From NCBI GenBank assembly GCA_001898625.1, contig MKUP01000006.1, positions 236,453-300,452 on the forward strand: DNA of 64,000 nt, read 5' to 3'. Position numbers and translations under genes: made by a program. Below, piece after piece: positions 18,104 to 26,282 of the stretch. The DNA comes from Burkholderiales bacterium 67-32 (GTDB taxonomy: Bacteria > Pseudomonadota > Gammaproteobacteria > Burkholderiales > Burkholderiaceae_B). The notes below the pieces were generated by a model. The model searched no databases. It was not told the origin of the DNA and saw nothing but the letters and a program-made list of their open reading frames with translations. How positions within the stretch are numbered: position 1 is the stretch's first letter; each line of letters starts with the position of its first letter.

Positions 18104-18706
18104 CTACGCCGTTTCCGGAAGGGCGCGCAGCAGGTGGAAATGTACCGCGCCGGCTTTGTCCTGCCGCAGCAATTCGGTGCGGGACGGTGCCGAGATCGGC
18201 GCTTCCGCCTCAATATAGAGCATCCCGCCGTCGGTAAGCGCTTGCAACGCGGCCGGCAGGATACGATTCAGCCAGTCCTGCCCGAACGGCGGATCCAGCA
18301 GCACGAGGTCGTAGCGGGCAGCCGCGCGCGCCAGGTAGGTGCGCGCGTCGCCGGTCACGATATTGACATTGCTGGCGCCCAGGCGCGTGCGCAGCTCCTC
18401 CAGGGACGCCGTCGCGCGGCGGTCGGTTTCGACCAGTACCGCCTCGGCCACGCCGCGGGAGGCGGCCTCGAAGCCCAGCGCGCCCGAGCCGGCGAAGGCA
18501 TCGAGCACGATCTTGTCGGAGAATTCGCCGCCCCAGAGATGGTTGAGCCAGTTGAACAGCGTCTCGCGCACGCGATCCGGCGTGGGCCGCAGGTCGGGCA
18601 GGTCCAGGACGGGCAGCGGGGTGCGCTTGTAGCGGCCGCCGATGATGCGGACCTTGTGGGGGGCGGTGCGGTGGGAGCGGGCGGCGGAGGGGCGGGATGA
18701 GGGCAT
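18104..18706 (-). CDS. rsmD: 16S rRNA (guanine(966)-N(2))-methyltransferase
   Basis: A 200-residue SAM-dependent methyltransferase. It shows 'RIIGGRYKR', 'TPDRVRETLFNWL', the SAM-binding 'VLDAFAGSGALGFEA' and the catalytic 'DPPFG', all typical of RsmD, which modifies G966 of 16S rRNA. It is divergent from ftsY across 114 bp, as in many proteobacteria. Confidence 0.96.
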   Translation of the reverse strand: MPSSRPSAARSHRTAPHKVRIIGGRYKRTPLPVLDLPDLRPTPDRVRETLFNWLNHLWGGEFSDKIVLDAFAGSGALGFEAASRGVAEAVLVETDRRATASLEELRTRLGASNVNIVTGDARTYLARAAARYDLVLLDPPFGQDWLNRILPAALQALTDGGMLYIEAEAPISAPSRTELLRQDKAGAVHFHLLRALPETA

Positions 18707-18820
18707 GGCGATGGACCGGTAGAATCCCAGATTCTATACGCCGGCGGCCGCGAGTCCGCCGGGCGGGCCGCCGCCCGTTGTTCCGATGATGCCGCAGGCC
18801 GTTACAGCAGACAGGTTTCC

Positions 18821-20011
18821 ATGTTCAGTTTCTTCAAGAAGAAGACCCCTTCGCCTCCACCCGAGCAGGACCGTGTCCAGGAATCGGAGGTCAAGCCTGT
18901 CCCTGCCGCCACCGCGCCCGGCGCGGTCGAGCAGCGCGACGCGCAGGAGGCCGACCGCCCCGTGGCACCCGCCCCTCAGGAGCCGGCCGCCCCAGCCGTG
19001 GCGGCGCCCGTCGAGCCACCCGCGCCGATGCCGCCTGCCCAGGCGTCCGCTCCGATCCCACCCGCCCCGGCGCCTGTTCCCCAGGCGGCTGCGCCCGCCA
19101 AGTCGTCGTGGCTGGCGCGCCTGAAGACCGGACTGTCGCGCACCGGCCAGAGCCTGACCACGCTGTTCGTGGGCGTGAAGGTCGACGAGGACCTGTTCGA
19201 GGAACTGGAAACCGCGCTGATCATGGCCGATACCGGCGTGGACGCGGCGCAGTCGCTGCTCAAGGGGCTGCGCGAGCGCGTGCGCCAGGAACGCATCGAG
19301 GACGGCGACAGCGTGCGCCGGGTCCTGCGCGAGCTGCTGGCCGAGCACCTGCGGCCGCTGGAGCGCCGCTTCGACCTGGACCGCCCCGCGCCCATCGTGA
19401 CCATGATCGCGGGCGTGAACGGGGCCGGCAAGACCACGTCCATCGGCAAGCTGGCGCGCACCTTCCAGCAACAGGGCCGCCACGTGCTGCTGGCCGCGGG
19501 CGACACCTTCCGCGCGGCCGCGCGCGAGCAACTGGTGGAGTGGGGCCGCCGCAACGACGTCACGGTCATCGCCCAGGAGGGCGGGGATCCGGCCGCCGTC
19601 GCCTTCGACGCGGTCAAGTCCGGCCAGGCGCGCGGCATGGGCGTGGTGATGGTCGATACCGCCGGCCGCCTCCCCACGCAGCTGCACCTGATGGAAGAGG
19701 TCAAGAAGATCAAGCGCGTGATCGCCAAGGCCGAGGCCTCGGCCCCGCACGAGGTGCTGCTGGTGATAGACGGCAACACCGGGCAGAACGCGCTGGCGCA
19801 GATCAAGGCCTTCGACCAGGCCCTGGGCCTGACCGGCCTGATCGTGACCAAGCTGGACGGCACCGCCAAGGGCGGCATCCTGGCCGCGGTGGCGGCCGGC
19901 GCGCAGGGCGTGCGGCCGGTGCCGGTGTACTGGATAGGCGTGGGCGAGGGGATCGACGACCTGCAGCCCTTCGTGGCGGACGAGTTCGCCGGGGCGCTCC
20001 TGGGGAATTGA
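18821..20011 (+). CDS. ftsY: Signal recognition particle receptor FtsY
   Basis: A 396-residue SRP-GTPase. Residues 1 to about 95 form a Pro/Ala/Glu-rich acidic A domain, followed by the helical N domain and the GTPase domain. The latter has the P-loop '[15 protein letters not shown]', 'DTAGRLPTQ' and '[10 protein letters not shown]'. It docks SRP-ribosome complexes at the membrane for co-translational insertion. It stands alone here: the gene that follows in E. coli (ftsE) lies about 22 kb downstream in this window, after unrelated catabolic genes. Confidence 0.97.
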   Translation: MFSFFKKKTPSPPPEQDRVQESEVKPVPAATAPGAVEQRDAQEADRPVAPAPQEPAAPAVAAPVEPPAPMPPAQASAPIPPAPAPVPQAAAPAKSSWLARLKTGLSRTGQSLTTLFVGVKVDEDLFEELETALIMADTGVDAAQSLLKGLRERVRQERIEDGDSVRRVLRELLAEHLRPLERRFDLDRPAPIVTMIAGVNGAGKTTSIGKLARTFQQQGRHVLLAAGDTFRAAAREQLVEWGRRNDVTVIAQEGGDPAAVAFDAVKSGQARGMGVVMVDTAGRLPTQLHLMEEVKKIKRVIAKAEASAPHEVLLVIDGNTGQNALAQIKAFDQALGLTGLIVTKLDGTAKGGILAAVAAGAQGVRPVPVYWIGVGEGIDDLQPFVADEFAGALLGN

Positions 20012-20030
20012 ACCCCGGCGGTAGCGGGTC

Positions 20031-20939
20031 TTAGGCCGGCCGCTCCATGAACGCCAGCACCTGCCGGCCCAGCTCGTCCTCGGCGGTATTGAAGTGCGCC
20101 ACGATGGATGTGTGGTTGTGGCCCGCCATCCAGACGAAGCGCGGCGCGCGGCGCCGGACGCGGGTCAGCGCGGCAAGCAGCTCCACGCAGTGCACGTCGA
20201 TCAGCGGGTTCTCGTATTCGGCCACGGCGATCATGGTGGGCAGCGCCTGTGCCGTGACGTGGTTGACCGGCGAGCCGTCCTCCATCGTGGCGGGCGAGAT
20301 GCCGTAGTAGGCCTCCACCCGGTTGGCGTTGGGGTTCTCCGCCGAATTCTCGGCCCGCACGCGGCCGGACACCACCACCAGGCCGGCCAGGCCGTGGCCT
20401 TCGGGCGGATGGAAGCGGGCATCGTAGGCGTAGTGCGCGGCATGGGTGCCGCCGGCCGAATGCCCCATCAGGAAGATGCGGCCGGGATCGGCACCCAGCT
20501 CGTCGGCGTGGGCGCGCACCCAGGCCACCGCGGCGGCGATGTCCTGCGTGCCGCTGGGATAGGGATGGGCCGGCGCCAGGCGGAATTCGACGTTGACGCC
20601 GATGATGCCGTGCCGGGCGAAGTACCACAGCACGTTGCTGTAGATCTCCGCCGTACGGTCCTTCTCGCCTTCGACGAAAGCCCCCCCGTGGACGAACATC
20701 AGCACCGGCCGGCGCGCGGCCGCTGAGCCCTGCGGCTGGAAGACGTCCAGGCACTGGCGCGGATCGCCGCCGTAGGGGATGTCGCGCGTGACCGTGGCCA
20801 GTTTCGGGGCGTCGCGAAGGATCTCGGAGAATCCCAGCACCATCTGGCGGACATGGGCCTGCACGCTGGTGCCCCAGCGCGGGCCGAGTTCCGCCATGGC
20901 CTGGCGCAGGGAGGGCGGGATTTCGGGCGGGTTCGGCAT
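20031..20939 (-). CDS. Alpha/beta hydrolase (esterase, HSL-like)
   Basis: A 302-residue alpha/beta hydrolase. The oxyanion motif is 'MFVHGGAF', the nucleophile elbow 'GHSAGG' and the catalytic His probably in 'MAGHNHTS'. This HGG...GxSxG layout is that of small-molecule carboxylesterases or arylformamidase-like enzymes. It follows a Bug receptor by a single base and aspartate dehydrogenase beyond that, so the three form an operon. The substrate is unknown but may be the solute bound by the Bug protein. Confidence 0.85.
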   Translation of the reverse strand: MPNPPEIPPSLRQAMAELGPRWGTSVQAHVRQMVLGFSEILRDAPKLATVTRDIPYGGDPRQCLDVFQPQGSAAARRPVLMFVHGGAFVEGEKDRTAEIYSNVLWYFARHGIIGVNVEFRLAPAHPYPSGTQDIAAAVAWVRAHADELGADPGRIFLMGHSAGGTHAAHYAYDARFHPPEGHGLAGLVVVSGRVRAENSAENPNANRVEAYYGISPATMEDGSPVNHVTAQALPTMIAVAEYENPLIDVHCVELLAALTRVRRRAPRFVWMAGHNHTSIVAHFNTAEDELGRQVLAFMERPA

Positions 20940-20940
20940 G

Positions 20941-21909
20941 TCAATCCACCTTGCCGATGCGGCGAACGGCAGCCTGCACGCGTTCAGCGTCGGCCTTCCA
21001 GTAGGGCGCGAATTCGGGCGCGTCCATATAGTCGAGGGGGCTGCCCAGGTTGACGAAGACCTGCTGCAGTCCCTGCTGCGCGGCGACCTTGCGCACCGCC
21101 CCGCGCAGCGCGTCGATGACGGGCTTGGGAGTGGCGGCGGGGGCGATCAGGGCCGACCATTGCGTGAACTCGACATCGTAGCCCAGCGACTTCAGGCTGG
21201 GGACACCGGGCATCGAGGCCAGCGGTTTGGTGCCCCAATGGGCGAGCGGCCGCATCTTGCCTGATTTGACGAAGGTGCTGGCGTTGGCCGGCCCGCTGGC
21301 TGCCAACTGGATCTGTCCGGCCAGCAGCGACACCAGGGCCGGGCCGCCGCCCGAGAATGGCACGTGGGTGATGGGGGCGCCCGACGCGGCCTTCAGCATT
21401 TCCATGGGAATGTGCATGGCGCCGTATACGCCCGATGACCCGTAGTTCAGCGCCTGCGGGTTCTTTTTGGCATCCGCGACCAGTTCGGCCACCGACTTCC
21501 ATGGCGCGTCGGCCCGGACCACCAGCAGGTTGGGGTCGGCGGTGATGCGCGCAATGGGCACGAACTGGTCCAGTTGGAAGGCCGGCTTGCGGCCCAGCAG
21601 GCGGTCGGCCTCGGGCAGTCCCGAAATGGACGACAGCGTAAGCAGCAGCGTGTAGCCGTCGGGTTTGGCGCGCGCGACCATGCCCGTGCCCACGACACCG
21701 CCGGCGCCGCCCTTGTTCTCGACGATGACGGGCTGTTTCAATTCCTGGCCCAGGGCATCGGCCAGCGGGCGTGCGATGTTGTCGGCCAGGCCGCCAGCCG
21801 CGTTCGGCACGACGATCGTGATGGGTCCCGCGGGGAAGGGCGCGGCGGCCGTCGCGGGGCCGGCGAAGGTGCCCAGCGCGGCCAGGCAGGGGATGAGTTT
21901 CTTGAGCAT
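20941..21909 (-). CDS. Bug-family (TctC-like) periplasmic substrate-binding protein
   Basis: A 322-residue receptor. The signal peptide ends around 'ATAAA' and is followed by 'PFPAGPITIVVPNAAGGLAD', 'VIVENKGGAGG' and 'DGYTLLLTLSS'. ATG 21909 has AAGGA 7 bp upstream. It is the middle gene of the operon aspartate dehydrogenase, Bug, esterase. Operon context suggests a dicarboxylic amino acid or an ester as ligand; this is inference. Confidence 0.88.
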   Translation of the reverse strand: MLKKLIPCLAALGTFAGPATAAAPFPAGPITIVVPNAAGGLADNIARPLADALGQELKQPVIVENKGGAGGVVGTGMVARAKPDGYTLLLTLSSISGLPEADRLLGRKPAFQLDQFVPIARITADPNLLVVRADAPWKSVAELVADAKKNPQALNYGSSGVYGAMHIPMEMLKAASGAPITHVPFSGGGPALVSLLAGQIQLAASGPANASTFVKSGKMRPLAHWGTKPLASMPGVPSLKSLGYDVEFTQWSALIAPAATPKPVIDALRGAVRKVAAQQGLQQVFVNLGSPLDYMDAPEFAPYWKADAERVQAAVRRIGKVD

Positions 21910-21934
21910 GCAGGGTCCTTGCAACAATGAGCGT

Positions 21935-22732
21935 TCAGATCACGATGGCGTTCAGGCGGTTGCGCACGGCGCGCACGATGGACATGCCGGCCAGCGCCGA
22001 GGTCTTGGGGTTGGCGGCGAAGGCCGCGGCCTCGACCATGACTTCCATCCTGCCGAAAGCGCCGCGCGCCGAAATGGTGTGCGTGTTGCCACCGGCGGCG
22101 GGGTCGGCGATCAGGCGGACCCGGGTGTGGTCCAGCCCCATGCCGGCCAGGCCGACCATGGCGGCGACGTTGGCATTCTGCGGGAAGGTGGCGGCGGCTT
22201 CGCGCGCGGTGCCTTCGAAGAACACCGTGGCTTCGGCCAGATGATCCAGGTCGCACAATCGGGCGGCCGCCGTGCCCCGCCAACTGCCGGGCGGCTTGCG
22301 TCCGGTGTAGTCCACCGACGCCAGGCCGCTGTCGCGCGCGGCGGCCAGCGCGTCGACGCCGGCCAGCGCGCCCGGTACCAGCGTCAGTTGCGCCTGGCCC
22401 GCCTGGCAGGCCGCGTCCAGCCGCTCGATCATGCCGGGCAGCGCCAGCGCGCCCACCGACGCGACGATGGTGTCGATGCCCTGTTCCAGCAGCCTGGGCA
22501 CCAGGGTGCCCAGCACTTCGTGGCCGGCGCATTCGACGGCGAAGTCGGGGCGGGTTTCCAGTCCGTCGACCGACAGCACGACTTGGCCATGCCCGCCCAG
22601 CTTGCTGCGCGCATCGTCGGCCCGCTCCGCCCGTTCCAGCACCAGCCACCGGCCGATGCGCGGATCGTTCTTCAGTTGATCAAAAATCGACTGCCCCATG
22701 GCTCCGAAACCTGCGAGCAAGATGGTTTTCAT
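21935..22732 (-). CDS. nadX: L-aspartate dehydrogenase-like protein
   Basis: A 265-residue protein with an N-terminal Rossmann motif 'ILLAGFGAMGQSI'. The C-terminal domain blocks 'PQNANVAAMVGLAGMGLDHT' and 'GGNTHTISARGAFG' are typical of L-aspartate dehydrogenase. The enzyme interconverts aspartate and iminoaspartate or oxaloacetate plus ammonia. In NAD synthesis it can replace NadB, but here it heads an operon with a Bug receptor and an esterase, without nadA or nadC. A catabolic role on a related imino or amino acid is therefore also possible. It is divergent from a GcvA-type LysR gene. Confidence 0.85.
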   Translation of the reverse strand: MKTILLAGFGAMGQSIFDQLKNDPRIGRWLVLERAERADDARSKLGGHGQVVLSVDGLETRPDFAVECAGHEVLGTLVPRLLEQGIDTIVASVGALALPGMIERLDAACQAGQAQLTLVPGALAGVDALAAARDSGLASVDYTGRKPPGSWRGTAAARLCDLDHLAEATVFFEGTAREAAATFPQNANVAAMVGLAGMGLDHTRVRLIADPAAGGNTHTISARGAFGRMEVMVEAAAFAANPKTSALAGMSIVRAVRNRLNAIVI

Positions 22733-22837
22733 GCGGGAATGCCTCCGGTTCGTCAGACTTGAATCGTGCGGGCCTGGGCGCCGGCAGGCAATCGATATAT
22801 AGTCAATCCGGTTTACTTTTCATCAACACCACCCTGG

Positions 22838-23719
22838 ATGAAGCTGCCTCCCCTGAACCCCCTGCGGGTGTTCGAGTCCGCCTCGCACACCTTGAGTTTC
22901 ACGCAGACCGCCCGCGAGCTGCATGTGACCACGGGCGCGGTCAGCCGGCAGATTCGCGTGCTGGAGGAGTTCCTGGGCATGCGGTTGTTCGAGCGGGCCA
23001 GCGGCGAGGTGCGCCTGACGCCGGCGGGCAGGGAGTACCGCGACGACCTGAGCGGGGCCTTCGAACGGATCTCGCAGGCAACCACCAAGGCCCTGGGCCG
23101 GAACCGCGACAAGCCGCTGCACGTGTGGTGCCAGATGACGTTCGCCATGCGCTGGCTGTTGCCGCGCATGGCCGAGTTCCATGCGCGGCATCCGGACCGC
23201 GATGCCGTGTTCACCACCTCGCTCAAGCAACTGGACAACCTCAGCGATGCCGACGTCGCCATCTGCATCGGTCATGGCGACTGGCCGGGCGTGATCGCCC
23301 ACCGGCTGGTGGACATCGAACTGCTGCCGGTATGCAGCCCGGCCCTGCTTGCCGGTCCGGTGCCCCTGCGCGAACCGGCGGACCTGGCGCGCCACACCCT
23401 GCTGCAGTCGGCGGCCCGGCCCGACTACTGGGGGCGGTGGCTGGCGGCGCACGGCGTCGAAGGCGTCGACCCCGCGCACGGGCTGACGTTCGAAAACGTC
23501 ACGCTGGCCTACCAGGCGGCGCTGCAAGGCATGGGCGTCGCGATGGGGCAGCATGCGCTGGTGGCCGAGGACCTGGCCGCCGGCCGGCTTGTCGCGCCCT
23601 TCGCGGGCCGGCTCGTGCTGGATTCGGCCTTTTACCTGGTTTATCCCGAGCGCCTGCAGAACGATGCGCATGTCTGCGACTTCCGGGACTGGGTGATGGC
23701 GCAGGCGCGGGTGGCCTGA
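22838..23719 (+). CDS. LysR family regulator (GcvA-like)
   Basis: A 293-residue LysR regulator starting 'MKLPPLNPLRVFESASHTLSFTQ', a GcvA-subfamily opening. The helix-turn-helix is 'TQTARELHVTTGAVSRQIRVLEEFLG', and the C-terminus 'CDFRDWVMAQ' is also GcvA-like. The ATG at 22838 fits family length; in-frame codons upstream are not conserved in character. Divergent transcription from nadX suggests it controls that operon. Confidence 0.88.
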   Translation: MKLPPLNPLRVFESASHTLSFTQTARELHVTTGAVSRQIRVLEEFLGMRLFERASGEVRLTPAGREYRDDLSGAFERISQATTKALGRNRDKPLHVWCQMTFAMRWLLPRMAEFHARHPDRDAVFTTSLKQLDNLSDADVAICIGHGDWPGVIAHRLVDIELLPVCSPALLAGPVPLREPADLARHTLLQSAARPDYWGRWLAAHGVEGVDPAHGLTFENVTLAYQAALQGMGVAMGQHALVAEDLAAGRLVAPFAGRLVLDSAFYLVYPERLQNDAHVCDFRDWVMAQARVA

Positions 23720-23746
23720 GCGCGCCCTCGTTTGGGGCGTGATGTG

Positions 23747-23762
23747 TTGACTGTTCAGTCAG
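23747..23762. promoter_or_regulatory. TetR-type operator, site A
   Basis: TTGACTGTTCAGTCAG, a near-perfect dyad (one mismatch between the 7-bp arms), related to the perfect palindrome at 31764-31779. It lies upstream of the promoter of the decarboxylase/molybdenum hydroxylase operon, 65 bp before site B. Confidence 0.6.
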
Positions 23763-23781
23763 CTTGGTCCAAAAAAAATCT

Positions 23782-23810
23782 TTGATATACCTTGTCGTCG
23801 GATATAAGAT
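23782..23810 (+). promoter_or_regulatory. Predicted sigma-70 promoter of the decarboxylase-hydroxylase operon
   Basis: TTGATA at 23782-23787, a 17-bp spacer and TAAGAT at 23805-23810, in locally AT-rich DNA. It is bracketed by operators A (upstream) and B (at the expected start site), which fits repression. Confidence 0.55.
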
Positions 23811-23811
23811 G

Positions 23812-23827
23812 TTGACTGTTTAGTCAA
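23812..23827. promoter_or_regulatory. TetR-type operator, site B
   Basis: TTGACTGTTTAGTCAA, a dyad with one arm mismatch. It sits immediately after the predicted -10 element, so a bound repressor would cover the transcription start. It is 64 bp before the ATG at 23891. Confidence 0.65.
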
Positions 23828-23890
23828 TTTTCAATCCGCGTGGGAACCTGCCATCCCGTTGCCGCGCACCCATGATCTCGACGCCATTCT

Positions 23891-24883
23891 ATGAAAAGCC
23901 TGCAATTGAGCATGAGTTGTGCGAACTACGACCGGACGTCCGCGCTGATGGACGGCCGGGCCGGTATCGAAGGCGTGGACCTGATCACGTCGCAGCTCGA
24001 GCCCGAGGAGTCGTTCCACCGCGCCTTCAAGTATGCGGAGTTCGACATCTGCGAGATCTCGCTTAGCAGCCATACGATGATGACTTCCCGCGGCCAGAAC
24101 GCGTATGTCGCGATCCCCGCCTTCGTCTCGCGGCTGTTCCGCCACTCCGGCATCTACATCCGCACCGACCGGGGCATCCGGTCCCCGTCGGACCTGGCGG
24201 GCAAGAAGGTGGGGCTGCCTGAATACCAGATCACGGCCAACGTGTGGATACGCGGCATCCTGCAAGACGACTATGGTCTGGACCCCGCGTCCGTGCGGTG
24301 GCGGCGCGGTGGCGTCGAGCAGGCGGGACGCGAGGAGCGCGCGCCCATCAAGCTGCCGCCGGGCATCGAACTGGAACAGATTGCCGGCGACAAGACACTG
24401 AGCGGGATGCTGGCCGATGGCGAACTGGATGCCGTCATCAGCGCGCGGGCGCCGTCCTGTTTCCTGCGGGGCGAACCGGGCGTCGCCCGCATGTTCCCGG
24501 ACTATCCGAGCGTGGAAGCGGACTACTTCCGGCGCACGCGCATCTTTCCGACCATGCATGCCATCGGCATCCGCAAGGAGCTGGCCGAGCGGCATCCATG
24601 GCTGGCGGTGAATGTGCTCAAGGCGTTCACCCGCGCCAAGGATCTGGCCTTCATCGAGATGGGGCAGATCGGCCACCTCTATCACAGCCTGCCCTGGGGC
24701 GTCGCAGCCTTTGAACAGGCCAGGCGCGACATGGGCGACGACTACTGGAGCTATGGGTTCGAGGCCAATCGCCACGTGTTGGAGACCTTCGTGCGCTATC
24801 ACCACCAGCAGGGCCTGTCGGCGCGCCAGGTCGCGCCCGAGGAGCTGTTCTCGCCGTCCACGCTCGACCTGACCCGGATCTGA
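23891..24883 (+). CDS. 4,5-dihydroxyphthalate decarboxylase-like protein (periplasmic-binding-fold)
   Basis: A 330-residue protein without a signal peptide. It begins 'MKSLQLSMSCANYDRTSALMDGR', as in the 4,5-dihydroxyphthalate decarboxylase (Pht5-like) family, and has matching length. That family has the fold of ABC-type solute receptors and is often auto-annotated as such; the absence of an export signal and of ABC partners favours a cytoplasmic decarboxylase-type role. It is the first gene of an operon with the molybdenum hydroxylase subunits (11-bp gap to the next) and lies under operators A and B. The actual substrate is unproven; phthalate itself is not implied by the neighbours. Confidence 0.75.
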   Translation: MKSLQLSMSCANYDRTSALMDGRAGIEGVDLITSQLEPEESFHRAFKYAEFDICEISLSSHTMMTSRGQNAYVAIPAFVSRLFRHSGIYIRTDRGIRSPSDLAGKKVGLPEYQITANVWIRGILQDDYGLDPASVRWRRGGVEQAGREERAPIKLPPGIELEQIAGDKTLSGMLADGELDAVISARAPSCFLRGEPGVARMFPDYPSVEADYFRRTRIFPTMHAIGIRKELAERHPWLAVNVLKAFTRAKDLAFIEMGQIGHLYHSLPWGVAAFEQARRDMGDDYWSYGFEANRHVLETFVRYHHQQGLSARQVAPEELFSPSTLDLTRI

Positions 24884-24894
24884 GGCGGGGCGCC

Positions 24895-25779
24895 ATGAAA
24901 CCGTCTCCCTTTTCCCTGCACCTGCCGGAGTCGTTGTCCGAGGCGCTGGACCTGCTGGCGAGCCGCGACAATGCCCGCGTGATCGCCGGCGGCCAGTCCC
25001 TGATGCCCATGCTCAACCTGCGGCTGGCCTTCCCGGACGATGTCATCGATCTGAACGGCATCGCCGAACTGGCGGGCCTGCGCGAGGATGGCGACGACAT
25101 CGTCATCGGCGCGATGACCCGCCAGCGCGACATCGAGTTCTCGCCGCTGGTGGCCGAGCGTCTGCCCCTGCTCAAGGAAGCCATCCTGAACGTGGGGCAC
25201 AGGCAGACGCGCAACCGTGGCACGCTGGGCGGCAGCGTCTGCCACCTGGATCCCTCCGCCGAACAGCCGACGGTCGCGATCGCCATGGACGCCCGGCTTT
25301 CCCTGCGCAGCGTGCGCGGCGAGCGGATGGTGTCCATGCGGGAGTTCGCCGTGGACCTGATGACCTCGTGCCTGGAGCCCGATGAAATCCTGGCCGCTGT
25401 CCGCTTCACGCCCTGGCCCGCGCGTGCCGGCCATGCGTTCATCGAGTACGGCCGCAGGCACGGCGACTTCGCCATCGTGTCGGCCGCCGCGCTGGTCCTG
25501 CTGGATGCAAAGGGCGCGGTCGAACGCTGTTCGCTGACCCTGGGGGGCGTGGCGTCGGTGCCGTTCCGAGTCGAGGCAGCCGAGCGCCTGCTCCACGGAA
25601 ACGTCCCCACCGAGGCGGTGGTGCGCGCAGCCTGCGCGCAGGCCGCCCGGTGCGAGGCGGTCGGCGATCCGACCTATCCCGCGTGGTACCGCCAGCGGCT
25701 GGCCCAGCGCCTGCTCGAGCGCGCACTGTTCAAGGCGCTCGAACGCGCCGCCGTCCTCTCCCAGGAACACTCATCATGA
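24895..25779 (+). CDS. Molybdenum hydroxylase FAD-binding (medium, CoxM-like) subunit
   Basis: A 294-residue FAD subunit of a xanthine-oxidase-family hydroxylase. FAD motifs are 'VIAGGQSLMPMLNLRLAFP' (about residues 30-50) and 'RNRGTLGGSVCHLDPSAE'. The C-terminal domain is of the CO dehydrogenase flavoprotein type. It passes electrons from the iron-sulfur subunit to an acceptor. Its stop overlaps the small-subunit ATG in ATGA, giving the classic M-S-L order of these enzymes. Confidence 0.93.
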   Translation: MKPSPFSLHLPESLSEALDLLASRDNARVIAGGQSLMPMLNLRLAFPDDVIDLNGIAELAGLREDGDDIVIGAMTRQRDIEFSPLVAERLPLLKEAILNVGHRQTRNRGTLGGSVCHLDPSAEQPTVAIAMDARLSLRSVRGERMVSMREFAVDLMTSCLEPDEILAAVRFTPWPARAGHAFIEYGRRHGDFAIVSAAALVLLDAKGAVERCSLTLGGVASVPFRVEAAERLLHGNVPTEAVVRAACAQAARCEAVGDPTYPAWYRQRLAQRLLERALFKALERAAVLSQEHSS

Positions 25780-26282
25780 AGAAACTCGAAGTCGGCGAGC
25801 TGGCGCGGATATCGCTGTGCGTCAACGGCGCGCAGCACGCGGTCAGCGTGGAGCCGCGCACGACACTGGGCGATTGCCTGCGCAACGACCTGGGGCTGAC
25901 CGGCACCCACCTGGGCTGCGAGCACGGCGTTTGCGGCGCCTGTACGGTGCACGTGAACGGGGCCACCGCGCGCAGTTGCCTGATGTTGGCGGCGCAGGCG
26001 CAGCGGTACGAGATCCATACGGTCGAATCGCTGGCGGGCAATGGCGAACTCAACGATCTGCAGCAGGCATTCCGGGAGCTGCATGGATTGCAGTGCGGTT
26101 TCTGCACCCCGGGCATTCTGATGACCCTGACCGAATTGCTGCGCGACATGCCCGAGGCGACCGAGGAAGACGTCAGGCTGGCCTTGTCCGGGCACATCTG
26201 CCGCTGTACCGGATACCAGAACATCGTGGCCGCCGCCATGCGTACCCTGGAAAGCAGGAGGGCCGTCCATGAACGCGCGTGA
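25776..26282 (+). CDS. Molybdenum hydroxylase 2Fe-2S (small, CoxS-like) subunit
   Basis: A 168-residue protein with two [2Fe-2S] sites. The plant-type ferredoxin motif is 'GCEHGVCGACTVHVNG' plus a later 'SCL'. The C-terminal helical site is 'QCGFCTPG' with 'CRCTGYQNIV'. ATG at 25776 overlaps the CoxM-like stop by 4 bp, and its own 3' end overlaps the large-subunit start by 14 bp. Tight overlap supports stoichiometric translation of the three subunits. Confidence 0.94.
   Translation: MKKLEVGELARISLCVNGAQHAVSVEPRTTLGDCLRNDLGLTGTHLGCEHGVCGACTVHVNGATARSCLMLAAQAQRYEIHTVESLAGNGELNDLQQAFRELHGLQCGFCTPGILMTLTELLRDMPEATEEDVRLALSGHICRCTGYQNIVAAAMRTLESRRAVHERA

Noticed and set aside
22789-22808. AT-rich imperfect dyad between nadX and the divergent LysR gene as an extra TetR operator
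   Set aside because: Contains AGTCAAT but lacks the paired TTGACTA arm at the right spacing.
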